Position numbers and translations under genes: made by a program
Assembly (NCBI GenBank): GCA_009103225.1
Contig: RHPI01002438.1
Span: forward strand, 192,507-256,506
DNA length: 64,000 bases
DNA from: Chlorokybus atmophyticus
Lineage: Eukaryota > Streptophyta > Chlorokybophyceae > Chlorokybales > Chlorokybaceae
Direction: 5' to 3'
Notes under the pieces: model-generated
What the model was told of the DNA's origin: nothing
Seen by the model: only the letters and a program-made list of their open reading frames with translations
Databases searched by the model: none
Shown: piece by piece, positions 10,322 to 20,292 of the stretch
Numbering within the stretch: position 1 is the first letter of the stretch
Layout of the letters: every line of letters begins with the position of its first letter

Positions 10322-12735
10322 ATGGCGGCGGCGGCGGTGGGGTCCGTGGAGGGCCCGGCGACCACCTCATCGACCGCCGAGGATTTGCCTGGCTGGAGCG
10401 ACGATGCCGTCATGCGCGCGCGGTTTCGCGCCTTTGAGGGCGGCGAGGAGGGCTGGCCCGCCGCTGCGGGCTTCTGGGCCGACGCGGTAGCCAGCCTGGC
10501 AAGGACTGCTGGCCGCCTGATCATTGACGTCGACGAGGTCAGTGTTTAGCATTGCTTGCTATCACTCCGCTGCATGGACGCCGCTGACAATATTGTTCGA
10601 TGAGACCTGATGGCATTCCACATTGCGGTAGCCACGCATCCTGCATGGCGACAATGGTTGGGTTTGCGCATGCATTCACGTTGTGGGACTGTCACTGCGC
10701 TCAATACGAAGAGCATGCGGCGACTGTCAACTTGAAATCAACCTAAATAATCCTGGCTTGTCGGTCATTCTGGTTGAACAACGACATTGTCATGTTGTTG
10801 TTCATTGTGCTGAATTTCACGACAGGTGAAGAATCTGTGGTTCCGCCGTAAAGGGGTGGTACCGTTGAGCTTGGATCTTGTGCTGGTGAGTAGTTGCGCT
10901 TAGCTCAGTTCACTTAGCGATAATGAGAGTCATTGTATGTTGTTACGGGCTAACCTTGCCGTGTGTTGTTGGGCACAGGCAGACATGCTGCGCAAGGGGC
11001 AGCTTCTGCCGGCAAGCTGGTATACAAGTCCCCTTGCTGGTGATCCCGTCTGGTGGCAAGCTTCGCGTGCATTGTATGTGGGAGTGAAATGGGCTTACAA
11101 CGCCACGTTTGGTGCTGCATTTGGTGCTGCTGCGTCAACCCAACAGGCCCACAAGCAGCTGTTGGTGTCTGAATTGCTCGAGGCGAGTGTGGGATAGAAA
11201 CCGGCAACCGTGTTGTGCATGCTGGTAAAGGTCCGCCAGGAGTGTGGTGCATGTGGCAAACACTGTTCATGCGTTCCAGTGTTCCGTTCAGTTGCAAATT
11301 GACTTATTTCTTGGGTTGTCTGTATCAGGAGGCTGGCAAGCATGCATTGAACTTATTACAGGAGCCGCAGACTGGCGTTGCACCTGATACCATATTGCCA
11401 TTGGCTCAGGCTCAGCAATTGCTGCAAGAGTTCAACACACAGGATGTACATGTGATACTGCGCCATCTCATTCGACAAGCAAGCGTTAGACACATTTCCA
11501 CAACTGGCAGTGTCGGGCATGAGGTAGTTCGCACATCTCTGCTTGCGCACAAAGCAACAGCAATAGTTGCATGCCAATCAGTACTTGACACAGGGCATCA
11601 AAGTTGCAGCAGAAGGGCAGAAGGTTTGTCCCCGTGTGACAGAACATGACAGGCGCATCCTGCATTTGAAATGCGTGCAAAAAACCATGCAGCGGCGCTC
11701 CGAGGCCATACTAACACAGATAGCCAAGTAAGCATGGATTGATATCTTGGACATCTGTGCAATGGCCATGCTAGCTCACTGTGAGTGTTGCAAGCAATTG
11801 CATGCAACACAACCCTGACTTGCAGTAAACCTTGCTAGGTCGCGTGATCAAGCCAAGGCTGCTGCAAAAGCAGGGGACCGGCGGACAGCATTGCAGTTGC
11901 TGCAGCGGAAGTGAGTTTGGTTTCTTGATATCTATAATAAAGGTGCATGCAGAGCTTGATGTTAAGCTTGTCAGTTGCTCATTGACTGCTGCAGGCATGC
12001 CCTGGGCAACCAAAGCATGCTGGTGGGGCAGTCCTTACAACGGGTGGATGAAGTGCTGGAAGCCATCTGTGCGGCAGAAACCTCTCAACAGGTGAACTAT
12101 GTTGGCAACGCTGTATGGGCAGGTTGTTTTATGCCGTTATGGGACCAGTAACATAGTTGGTGTTGATGAGTGTCACACTGTACACACCAGCTGCTGTGGC
12201 TACAATAACTTGCTTACAGTTGATATGCTTCAGGTGATGGCTGCGTACAAAGCAGGACTGGAAGTGCTACGCACACAGTCGGTATCCATTGATGTTGTTG
12301 AAGAAGTGATGGAAGATCTAGATGAAGTTGCACAACAACTTGCTGAAGGTGAGTTGGAGTGCTGTGACTGTCTAACGTTTATGCCGTGTCGTGTATGTAC
12401 TGTGAATCATGGTCATATGATAGTGTTTGAAAAGTTCTGTATGTCGTGCTCAGGCATTGTGATAATTGGCTCAATGGGTTCAGACGTCATGACTGTCACC
12501 AGAGTTGCCACTACTGGGAGCATTGGAATGTTGACTGATGCAAATATTTGGTGTTACAGTTTCCGAGGCGTTGGCCGTCCCGACTGTGGACAAAGATGTG
12601 GAGGACGAGTACCAGCAGCTGCAGCAGGCGCTTGAAGAGCTCACGGTCACTTTTCCGACTGCAGAGCCTGTGCACGCAGCGCCTGTTGCTGCCGACTCGC
12701 CGGCTGCCGTCAAGCAGCCTGTGCTGTCTGATTAA
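10322..12735 (+). CDS. CHMP7: ESCRT-III subunit CHMP7
   Basis: Nine exons join in phase: 10322-10537, 10826-10885, 10979-11182, 11329-11523, 11594-11727, 11839-11910, 11995-12091, 12234-12348, 12560-12735 (stop TAA), giving 422 residues; human CHMP7 is about 450. The N-terminal half has the winged-helix-type region typical of CHMP7 (NLWFRRKGVVPLSLDLVL, DPVWWQASRALYVG). The C-terminal half is a charged Snf7 domain (KCVQKTMQRRSEAIL, QRVDEVLEAICAAE, VVEEVMEDLDEV). In other eukaryotes CHMP7 recruits ESCRT-III to the nuclear envelope and acts in membrane sealing and endosomal sorting. The intron at 11183 has a GC donor (GAG then GCGAGT); phase demands it. ATG 10322 is the first in-frame start downstream of a stop-containing leader. 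Confidence 0.93.
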
Positions 12736-13776
12736 CCCTTCACTAAGGTGCTTGTAAGGAGGAGGCAGGGCCATGGATCTCGATGACTTTTCTCTTGTAT
12801 TTGTATAGGTCCTGGTGTATATATTTATGACTGTGCGCGCATTAGTTGCGGCCATCATGTGCTGCTAGCAGCAATTTTGACTCGCAGCTGATGCTCTCTA
12901 CGAGTGCTTGCCTTAGCCCCTGTTCGGTGAAGGCGAGGAATGGAACAGGAACATACGACAGTGCATTGGTTTCACCTGGCATACATTGCATGCCAGCAAC
13001 GGTGCTGGCAGCGCCAACATTCAATTGCATGCCTGTTTGTGACTATCCAAGGCCTATAGCACGCAGCGTTGGCATAGGGTATAGGAATCCGTGTCAACAC
13101 TCTATGCACCAAGCTCACAACAAACACCCACAGCGCAACACACTTTATTGACACCACCACCACCACCACCACCTAGCCTACAGGGGTTCTACTGTACGTG
13201 AACGCAAGTGCAAGGGTAGAGTCAGGGCAGAGGGGAGAAGCGGGCTTAACCTGTAGCAGAGCAGAGCATGACTGACTCTCTAGGGCTGATTCGCATTACA
13301 AAAAACCCTTATGTACAACTGCATGCATATTCATCATTGCTCAAGTCACCCACATGTATTGCATGCGCCATGTGTACATCTGTATGACGTTCTCATGCAC
13401 CCTGCACAACAGCCGCTGTGCAGGTGACTACCATGACCACTGCATGTGATGCATGCATGCATGACTAACAGGGGGGCGGTAGGAGTAGGGGTAGAGTAGC
13501 AGGTAGAGTTAGCCCGGTGGTCGTTCATGCAGGTGCGTGTGGTTGGGTATTTGTTGTATGGTGTGACAATGCATGCTTATAACAGCCTCGTGCTTATCCT
13601 GTACTGAACAAGTCAACAATCCTGCGTGCATTGCACCTTGGCAGGCGTGCGAGAAGTGTGTACCGCTGAAAACGCGCACAAACGTCTTTCATTGATAACC
13701 TCAACCTTGCGATACCATGTGTTGTGCTTATAAGCTCGAAGCATTGCTACGCTTGTGTCTACAACAGCCATATAAT
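12736..13776. other. Intergenic: family A repeat copy 3 and simple repeats
   Basis: No gene seen. A CAC tandem lies near 13150-13170. About 13375-13530 carries family A-like sequence on the minus strand (GACCACCGGGCTAA followed by a CTACCCCTAC block). A GCATGCATGCATG tract is at about 13451. Confidence 0.5.
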
Positions 13777-14390
13777 TCAAACAAGAGCAATGCCACAGCG
13801 CAAAATAGACCAGCTGTCGATAGCAAGCTGCTGCTGGCCACCACTAAGCGCTTGTGCGCAAGCACACAAGCTGCGCTCTTGCCGTAGTGTCTCTGTTTGT
13901 GTCTTTACTACCGCTCCTTTTCCTTGCCCTCTCTTCTGCTGCCCACCCACCCACCTTACACCTTTTTCTCCCAATCGTAACCCTTGTAAAACGCCTGCCC
14001 GTAACACCTGCGGCCACCACCGAAACCATCAACGCCCCCAACGTCATTGACAAGCAGCAGAAGTTGAGCAGCCAGACAAGGAGGTGACCACAAGCACACA
14101 TACGCATACACACATGAGCAGTAGACAGCAGCCCGTACCTGAAGGGCAAAAGGAGTTCCTCACTGGGCGGGTTGAGTCGTGGCACGGCCAAGGGACTGTC
14201 GCGCCACCATCCCGCCTCGACGCCCTCCTGCTCGCTGAGAAAACGCCATCCCCGCCTCTCCCTGCTGCCGACGCCAGCGCCGCCTGCTCCTGGACCGCCG
14301 CCGCCTCCCAGAGACTGCGCCTCAGAGGGATGCGCCTGGGACTGAGACTGAGACTGAGACTGGCCCATTGGCGCCCAAGCAGCCAATGCC
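13777..14390 (-). CDS. Uncertain small gene, function unknown
   Basis: Two minus-strand segments join in phase: about 14380-14139 (donor GTACGG) and 14007-13777 (acceptor CCGCAG, stop TGA). The upstream part begins Gln/Ser-rich, has a Gly-rich patch, then a protein-like stretch (RRGWRFLSEQEGVEAGWW, LAVPRLNPPSEELLLPF). The downstream part continues LQGLRLGEKGVRWVGGQQ. The start was not found; a possible first exon lies near 14770-14700 (MGLALRTSVGVAA), but its phase does not fit. The (GACTGA)-type tandem at 14340-14365 encodes the Ser-Gln repeat. It may be real, or a long chance frame in GC-rich sequence. Confidence 0.35.
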
Positions 14391-14632
14391 TTGGGTCAAA
14401 AAAACTACTGAAGGCCTGAAGCCAGGACTCCTGAATACAACCGTGTGCTACGTGGGTGATGACCACTGCATGTGATGATGGTTGTGTACGATTAATCAAT
14501 GATGGCGACTAGCAACCAACCAACAGGGCAACACCCATGTTAGCTGATGCGAATCACTTGGGGCACAGTCACCTTCACTGTGTTTCCCGCCAGTGGACTA
14601 TTAACATTATGATCTCTCGCTTCGTCCCATTT

Positions 14633-14716
14633 CATCATCCATGTCATGATCATATGGATCATTAACATGATCGTCACATCCATGTGATGATCCATATGAT
14701 CATTACATGGATGATG
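14633..14716. repeat. 30-bp inverted repeat, one mismatch
   Basis: Arm 14633-14662 (starting CATCATCCATGT) pairs with 14687-14716 with a single mismatch and a 24-base loop. Both arms contain the internal palindrome ATGATCATATGGATCAT, so the structure is palindromic at two scales. Confidence 0.85.
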
Positions 14717-15170
14717 TTGTTGAGCAGGCTCTGTGTGCAGCAACACCCACACTTGTTCGCAGCGCGAGACCCATGGCTTCGGACAGCGCGTGTACATATG
14801 CATACGTACATATGCAAATACTGTGGCATGACTACATAGGTTGTACTTCCTTAGATTGGAGGCCAGGCCAAGTGACAACATGCAACGCGCACATCCGACA
14901 GCTAACTAGTCGAGTACGAAGATGTTTGCAAGTCGCTCAACTGGCGGCTTCGCTCTTCCTAAAGCATCACACAATACGCTCCCCGGGGCCACCAGGTGCT
15001 CTCATCTTGGTGTGAGTGTGTCTGCATGTGCGATGACGCTGTCTATGTGTGTACGTGTGCTTGTCCGCGCGCGCGTGCTTGTGCATTTATGCGCAAGTGA
15101 GTGTGCATCCCCCGGGATGTCCCCACCGCCCCCCTCTCCCCCGCCATTCGCACGTGCAAATCTTTCCTCT

Positions 15171-16509
15171 TTAGTTTCTCAGCGTCCCCGCCCTCTTGTC
15201 GCTGCGCATCACCAGCGTCGCATACGTCCGCCGCCCCAGGTTGCCCACCGCCGGGGATCCGCAGAAGTACACCCACCTGCATGGACACAACAACAGTAGT
15301 TACACAACCCAAGCACACAGTCCGCAGCGACAAGTACAATGACAACAACACAGTGCACCTCCCAGACTCACGGTATCCAGGTGGGCACGCCCAACACGTC
15401 CGCATGCGTGTACGCGTACAACCCGCCGTAGTTGATCAACACGATCTCTATGACCGGGCCCGCGAATGCTGTCAACGTCGCCATGAACAGGCCCCCACCT
15501 AACGACATCATCAACACCACACTTGGTCGTGAACATGGCACACGCACACGCATGATTGTGCGTATGCATGTGTGTGCTGCCACACGCGCGCACGCACGCA
15601 CGCGCGTCATACGCGCGCACATTGACAACCATAGTTGTGTGATGGTATTACGTGTGCGGTCGAGTAGCCACCAGGTGGCCACCGCGTAAGCCCCGAGCGT
15701 CAAGTCCACGCACGCTCTCGCGACGGGAACGGGTGAGGAGGATGGCAGGGCAGCGGCTTGGGCCAGCACGCCGCTCAGGCTGTACTGCGCCGCGAACAGA
15801 GCGATGCCGGCTGCAGATGGGGTGGTGATGTATTAATGATGTTGGGTTGGGGTTGAACCGACACTGATGTGGTGCATTGTATTGCGTATGGTGTACAAAG
15901 GATCAGTATAGATCACGCATGCCTCAAACAGTGCATACACGCAAACGTGTATGCACTGATTGAGCTATATGTGCGTATGCGCGCACGCACATACTCCTTT
16001 ACTTTTGGTGCTTTGTAGCGAAGCAGCGTTGTCGAATGTGCATTGTGGTATACTGCAGTGATGCGTAAGCCACTGCAGCATGGTGGTGCGGTAATGTGGA
16101 TTCGTAGTAACTGTGTTTCATTCAGGCACACATCACACTGCACTGCACTAAACCAAACAGCGTACCCAACACGACGGGCCACCTCGGCTCCAGTCCCATC
16201 CTCGCCCCTCTGTCCCAACCTGTACCCACTCCATCCCTCTCGTCAGGTCCCAGGACCCAACGGTCCAGCAGCGGATGCGCCACGCCCAGTATGGCGCCCG
16301 CGACCCCGAACAGCAGCGGGACCCACCAGACGGACTCGAGTTCGTAAAAGGGACCCAACGTGATGTGCTACACAGGGAGAATGTTGAGGTGGGAGAGGAG
16401 ATGTTGGAATGTTTCAACCCAGCATATTGTGATGCGTACCGCGGGGGAGGTGTAGTGGAGGACGTCGTGGCGGGAGTGCTCGCCGTCGAGGAGCGGGCCC
16501 AACACGGCA
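15171..16509 (-). CDS. INSIG: INSIG-family ER membrane protein (N-terminus in assembly gap)
   Basis: Five exons join in phase: 16509-16440, 16367-16139, 15810-15652, 15498-15372, 15276-15171 (stop TAA), about 229 residues. Landmarks of the INSIG family appear in order: SVWWVPLLFGVAGAILG with HPLLDRW (as in WWVPPCCG...YPCIDS of animal INSIGs), LGAYAVATWWLLDRTRGG (compare LWWTFDRSRSG), INYGGLYAYT (compare YNGVYQYT), then WIPWVYFCGSPAVGNLGRR (compare SWLPCIFF...VGNIGRQL). Several hydrophobic segments predict a multi-pass ER protein. Animal and fungal INSIGs bind sterols and retain SCAP or promote HMG-CoA reductase turnover; the role here is inferred. The first membrane segment should lie upstream of 16509, where G runs and an N gap (16578-16663) interrupt the sequence. 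A charged insertion (PDERDG...) follows the first conserved helix. Confidence 0.85.
15540..15620. repeat. Alternating CA/CG purine-pyrimidine tract
   Basis: An intron of the INSIG-like gene carries a long alternating CACA/CGCG tract (core near 15585-15618). Such tracts can adopt Z-DNA. It lies wholly inside the intron between exons ending at 15652 and starting at 15498. Confidence 0.6.
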
Positions 16510-16577
16510 CTGGTTGTGGGGAGAGAAAGCATACACGTGTATGTACAACACGCGCACATACACACATTGGGGGCGGG

Positions 16578-16663
16578 NNNNNNNNNNNNNNNNNNNNNNN
16601 NNNNNNNNNNNNNNNNNNNNNNNNNNNNNNNNNNNNNNNNNNNNNNNNNNNNNNNNNNNNNNN
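16578..16663. other. Assembly gap (N run) flanked by G runs
   Basis: 86 N bases. The left flank ends in GGGGGCGGG and the right flank begins with about 17 G. The gap interrupts the 5' part of the INSIG-like gene. Confidence 0.95.
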
Positions 16664-17520
16664 GGGGGGGGGGGGGGGCACGTAGACCCGTGCGTGACAT
16701 TCAATGAGAATAATGAGGACAACGGCTCAGCAACCAACACGCGCTTGCTTGTTGGTTGCTTATCGACATTGCAGTGACAACACAGCTGTTATTACCCGGA
16801 TGCGAATGTTGCGACGGTCTGGCGCCAAAGCACGGATAGCGAAAGGGGGGATGATGATGATGATGATGAGCTTGTGATGGGGTTGTATGCGCGTCGGTTG
16901 GTGTGATGACGGCAGGGAGGCGAGTGTCTTGTTTTCCGTATCGGGTTGTTGGGCGCGATGGTGTGGCTTGTGTATGAGGTTGTTGGGTTTGAACCGCAGT
17001 GCTGCGCGTCGATGCATTACGTATGAATAAAGTAAATAAGATGCAGGAAACAACTGGTCGCATAGTCAACACACTGTGGTTTGAAAAAACCGCAACACAC
17101 AGTGTTTCTCAGGCAGAGCGCATGTGTGCATCATGAAGAGCAGCGAACCCATATTCATGCGCATGGCTCTGCTTGTTCAACAGCAAGGTCAAAACAAAAT
17201 ACTACACAAGATTGACGACACTGTCATGCGCATGCAATATCTCGCAACAATGTGTGTTGTTGTTAACAGACAGGCATGCACGCACGCACACGGCACACCT
17301 TCACTGAGAGGCCAACGCTCTTTGAGACATGCGGCACCCAGCAGTTGACGGCAGCTGATGTACACATTCCCGACATCTAACGCCTGCGACAACGACAACG
17401 ACAACAACAACGACGACCACGACGACCATGACCACTCCTGAGGCAGTGTGGGCAGGAGCGCAGTTGAATGACCGGGGCAAGCAATTAGACTCTTTAACTG
17501 ACTGACTTCACTCTAGTTAT
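16664..17520. other. Gene-poor stretch
   Basis: No gene recognised. Minus-strand frames here (about 17050-16760) could hold the missing first exon of the INSIG-like gene, but none shows a convincing membrane segment with a matching splice site. A GATGAT tandem is at about 16850-16870 and a CAACGA-type tandem at about 17388-17430. Confidence 0.4.
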
Positions 17521-17734
17521 TACCGTAGTGCCACGGACTATCCGTCATTTTATCAGATACAAAATGAGAGGTGACGAGAAAATAAACCCCCATCCTCGAC
17601 GAGTGCTGCTATGCAATCCATTACAGGCACGTCAAACCCTAGCCCATAGTCAATGCATAATCTACAGACATTTGAGGAATGTCAAGCTCTATGAATCAAC
17701 AAAAAAGTGACGGATAGTCCGTGGCACTACGGTA
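17521..17734. mobile_element. MITE with perfect 27-bp terminal inverted repeats
   Basis: The 214-base element starts with TACCGTAGTGCCACGGACTA (continuing to 17547) and ends with the exact complement (17708-17734). Flanks read ...GTTAT before and TTAGA... after; the target duplication can be read as TA (2 bp) or ATT (3 bp) because the ends are self-similar. The interior is AT-richer and codes for nothing. This fits a DNA-transposon-derived miniature element, in the Tc1/mariner or PIF/Harbinger range by duplication size. Superfamily not decided. Confidence 0.88.
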
Positions 17735-20292
17735 TTAGAGAGAAGTCAGTGGAGCTTTGTATCGAGCCGTCAGTTGATTAATTGTACGTGAGGTACAGCT
17801 GCTTCCTTCTTGCGCACGCTGGGCAACGCATGGACCTTCCTGACGCTGTACAAAATCCTTGTTTCCGTCAGAATTTTCATGTAGGCCCACAGTTTTTCAA
17901 GTGATGCGCTGTACACTCCAAGTGGTTAAGGGGCCAACGAGTAGTGGTTTGTGGGACTCATCACTTGCAAGGCTGCGTAGATAATGCTTTGTTTGCTGCA
18001 AGTAGGGTGCAACCACCTTATTTTAGCCCAAAATTCATACGCATGTGTACATGCATGTGTACAGGCAATGCAAGTGATGTATGCCACAAGCAGCGCCACA
18101 TGCATCGTGCACAACCACATAGGCATGCAGCGTGCATGACATGGTGAAACTTAGGGCTCATGCCAGCCCGAGTCCACTGCATAGCCTGACTCCTTATTTC
18201 CTGAACCATTGTCCTAGATTTGACCACCTCTTTCCAAACACCTACGACAGCATTCACAAGATTCCACTACGTCACAAGGCTACTAGTGTTGTTGGCTACT
18301 GTTGTCACTAAACAACATTGTCAATACACAATGTTGACATACATCGACTATCACCAATACTGGGTGTTGATCATTGCACCTAGTCATCATGCTCGACACA
18401 GCAAGCCCTCACTCAGACTGCCACTGATACGCACATGCGCGTGCCATGCCAGTTGGAACCCTGCTGACCATGTCTAGCATGGCCCTGCAAGGTAGGTCAC
18501 TACGGTGCAGACGTCCAAAGACGCTGACGCATGCACTTCATCTTCAAGCCTGTAGCGGAAGAGCAACGCTTTCGGTTGGTCCTGCGACTGTGTCCTGGCC
18601 TTAAAACCTGGAAGGAGGTTGGTATCAATAAACCATGCATGCTTGTGCACATACCTGCATGCTAGCAGACTTCCTCACCTCATTTGCAAGTCGCGCATGC
18701 ATACCGCAATGCGCGACTTGCACTGCACACATGCACGCGCCAGCCACTGAGCAAAATGTTTTGCTCACCTAGGCGAGGGTACCAAAGCTTGGGACTGCTG
18801 TACTGATATGATAGCATCATGCACCGTCATCCTCCACACGTATGGTTGCATGGTCCTTGTCACTTGCCTTCCTGCAAAGACAATGCGGACATTAGATAGT
18901 TGCCACATCGTATTCGCTGTCGCCACTAGTACTATAACTACTCAAGCAAAACCTTGCACGCAACTGGCAAGCACACAAGTAACAGATTGTGAAGTAACAA
19001 ATGGCAGTACTACGACAATATTCGTGGCACAGAACCGCTGCTGTGTCAGAGAGATTCCCATTGAGATTTTGATCTTCACCCTTGCCTTTGTTGAAAGGCG
19101 AGTAAGATGTCCCTAATCTCGGTATCATCATCCACAGCCTTCGAGACCATGATTCATAAGCTACAAGGCTCCCATGCAAGACAACACTCAAGGGTCGTTT
19201 CATGCAAGTGGCAAGCGCACAAGAACAGACTCACGAATGATGCATGCGCAGACCCTGATGGCGCACGACTACTGCTGTGTCAGAGAGATTCCCATTGAGA
19301 CTTTGATCTTCACCCTTGCCTTTAATAAAAAGGCCAGTAAGATGTCCCTAATCTCGCTATCATCATCCACAGGATTGAGGACATGACTCATATGCAAGGC
19401 TGGCACGCAGAGACGACAAAATGACAACATTCGCACGCTCAGACTACCTTTGCAACATTTGGTAGTCTTCGAGGCCTCACTGGTTTGCTGCTTGCATGGC
19501 GTCAGAAAATGATTGCTTCTCAATAAACAGCGATCGCGGTCATACACTCAAAGATGAGGCCCCCTGCACGATGATACCTGCACAACACTGTAGGCTGTCA
19601 GAGCACTGTGTACACAAGCAAGAGGGCATGACAGTTCACAAGTCAAACACCCAACCATGCACGCACGCAATGCATGTAGTTAAGGCAAATCTACTCAAGC
19701 AACTATGCCACCAGAGCCAGAACAACAACGGCGAACTACACAAGCGCTGTGCATTAAAGCGCTGAGCAGCCAGCGAGAAGCTTTCGCTACTACTCACTGC
19801 AGGCATGCAGTGGACGCTTGGCGGCTTGGTTTCAACAGCAGCAAGCACACCTGCCCAGAAGAAGGACACCGGACCACGACATGGTCAACTAGGAAGCGAG
19901 CTCCTTCAGTCAGTGTCTTGCTCTCTGTCTCGCTCTATGTCTCAGTCTGTTGGGCCTCACCTCTGGAAGCCTGTACAGGCCACGCTCAGCCGGCCGTCCA
20001 CCCATGCTACCCTCATCGGCTCACAGAGCGACGCCCTCCGCCGCCCACGACATGTGCGCTGTTGGCGCCCAACGTCGTGCAGAGGGCAGAGTCCCACACA
20101 TTCAACTACTGGCGCCAGCACCAACGCGGCCGCCGCCACCATCTCAGCCACGGCCGCCGCCGCCGCCACCGCCGCCGCCAAAGCAAAGTGTTAGGGTTAG
20201 GAATTGAGTTTTCCCGCCTAAAAGCAGGCCAGGCAAGGCCAGGCTAGGCTAGGCTAGACCAGGCCTGGGAGAAGGTGGAGGAGAGCAGGTGG
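17735..20292. other. Gene-poor stretch with tandem duplication
   Basis: No rebuilt gene. About 18040-18100 resembles family A weakly (GGCAATGCAAGTGATGTATG). A hairpin around two copies of GCGCGACTTGC lies near 18690-18725. A tandem duplication is at about 18955-19423. A minus-strand frame at 20181-19957 begins MAAAVAAAAAVAEMV and ends at a good donor (GTGAGG), so it could be a first exon, but no in-phase second exon was found. A GCCAGGC/GCTAGGC tract at 20220-20265 precedes ARP7. Confidence 0.4.
18955..19423. repeat. Tandem duplication, about 234-bp period
   Basis: Two adjacent units align: for example CTGCTGTGTCAGAGAGATTC occurs at 19038 and 19272, and AGTAAGATGTCCCTAATCTC at 19101 and 19336. 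The right part of the unit is about 90 percent identical and the left part weaker. On the minus strand both units contain a frame reading VDDD(T/S)EIRDILLAF, so a duplicated exon or gene fragment is possible. Frames around it are broken. Confidence 0.75.

Noticed and set aside
20188-20200. TTAGGGTTAGG resembling telomeric repeats
   Set aside because: Fewer than two full units; no array.
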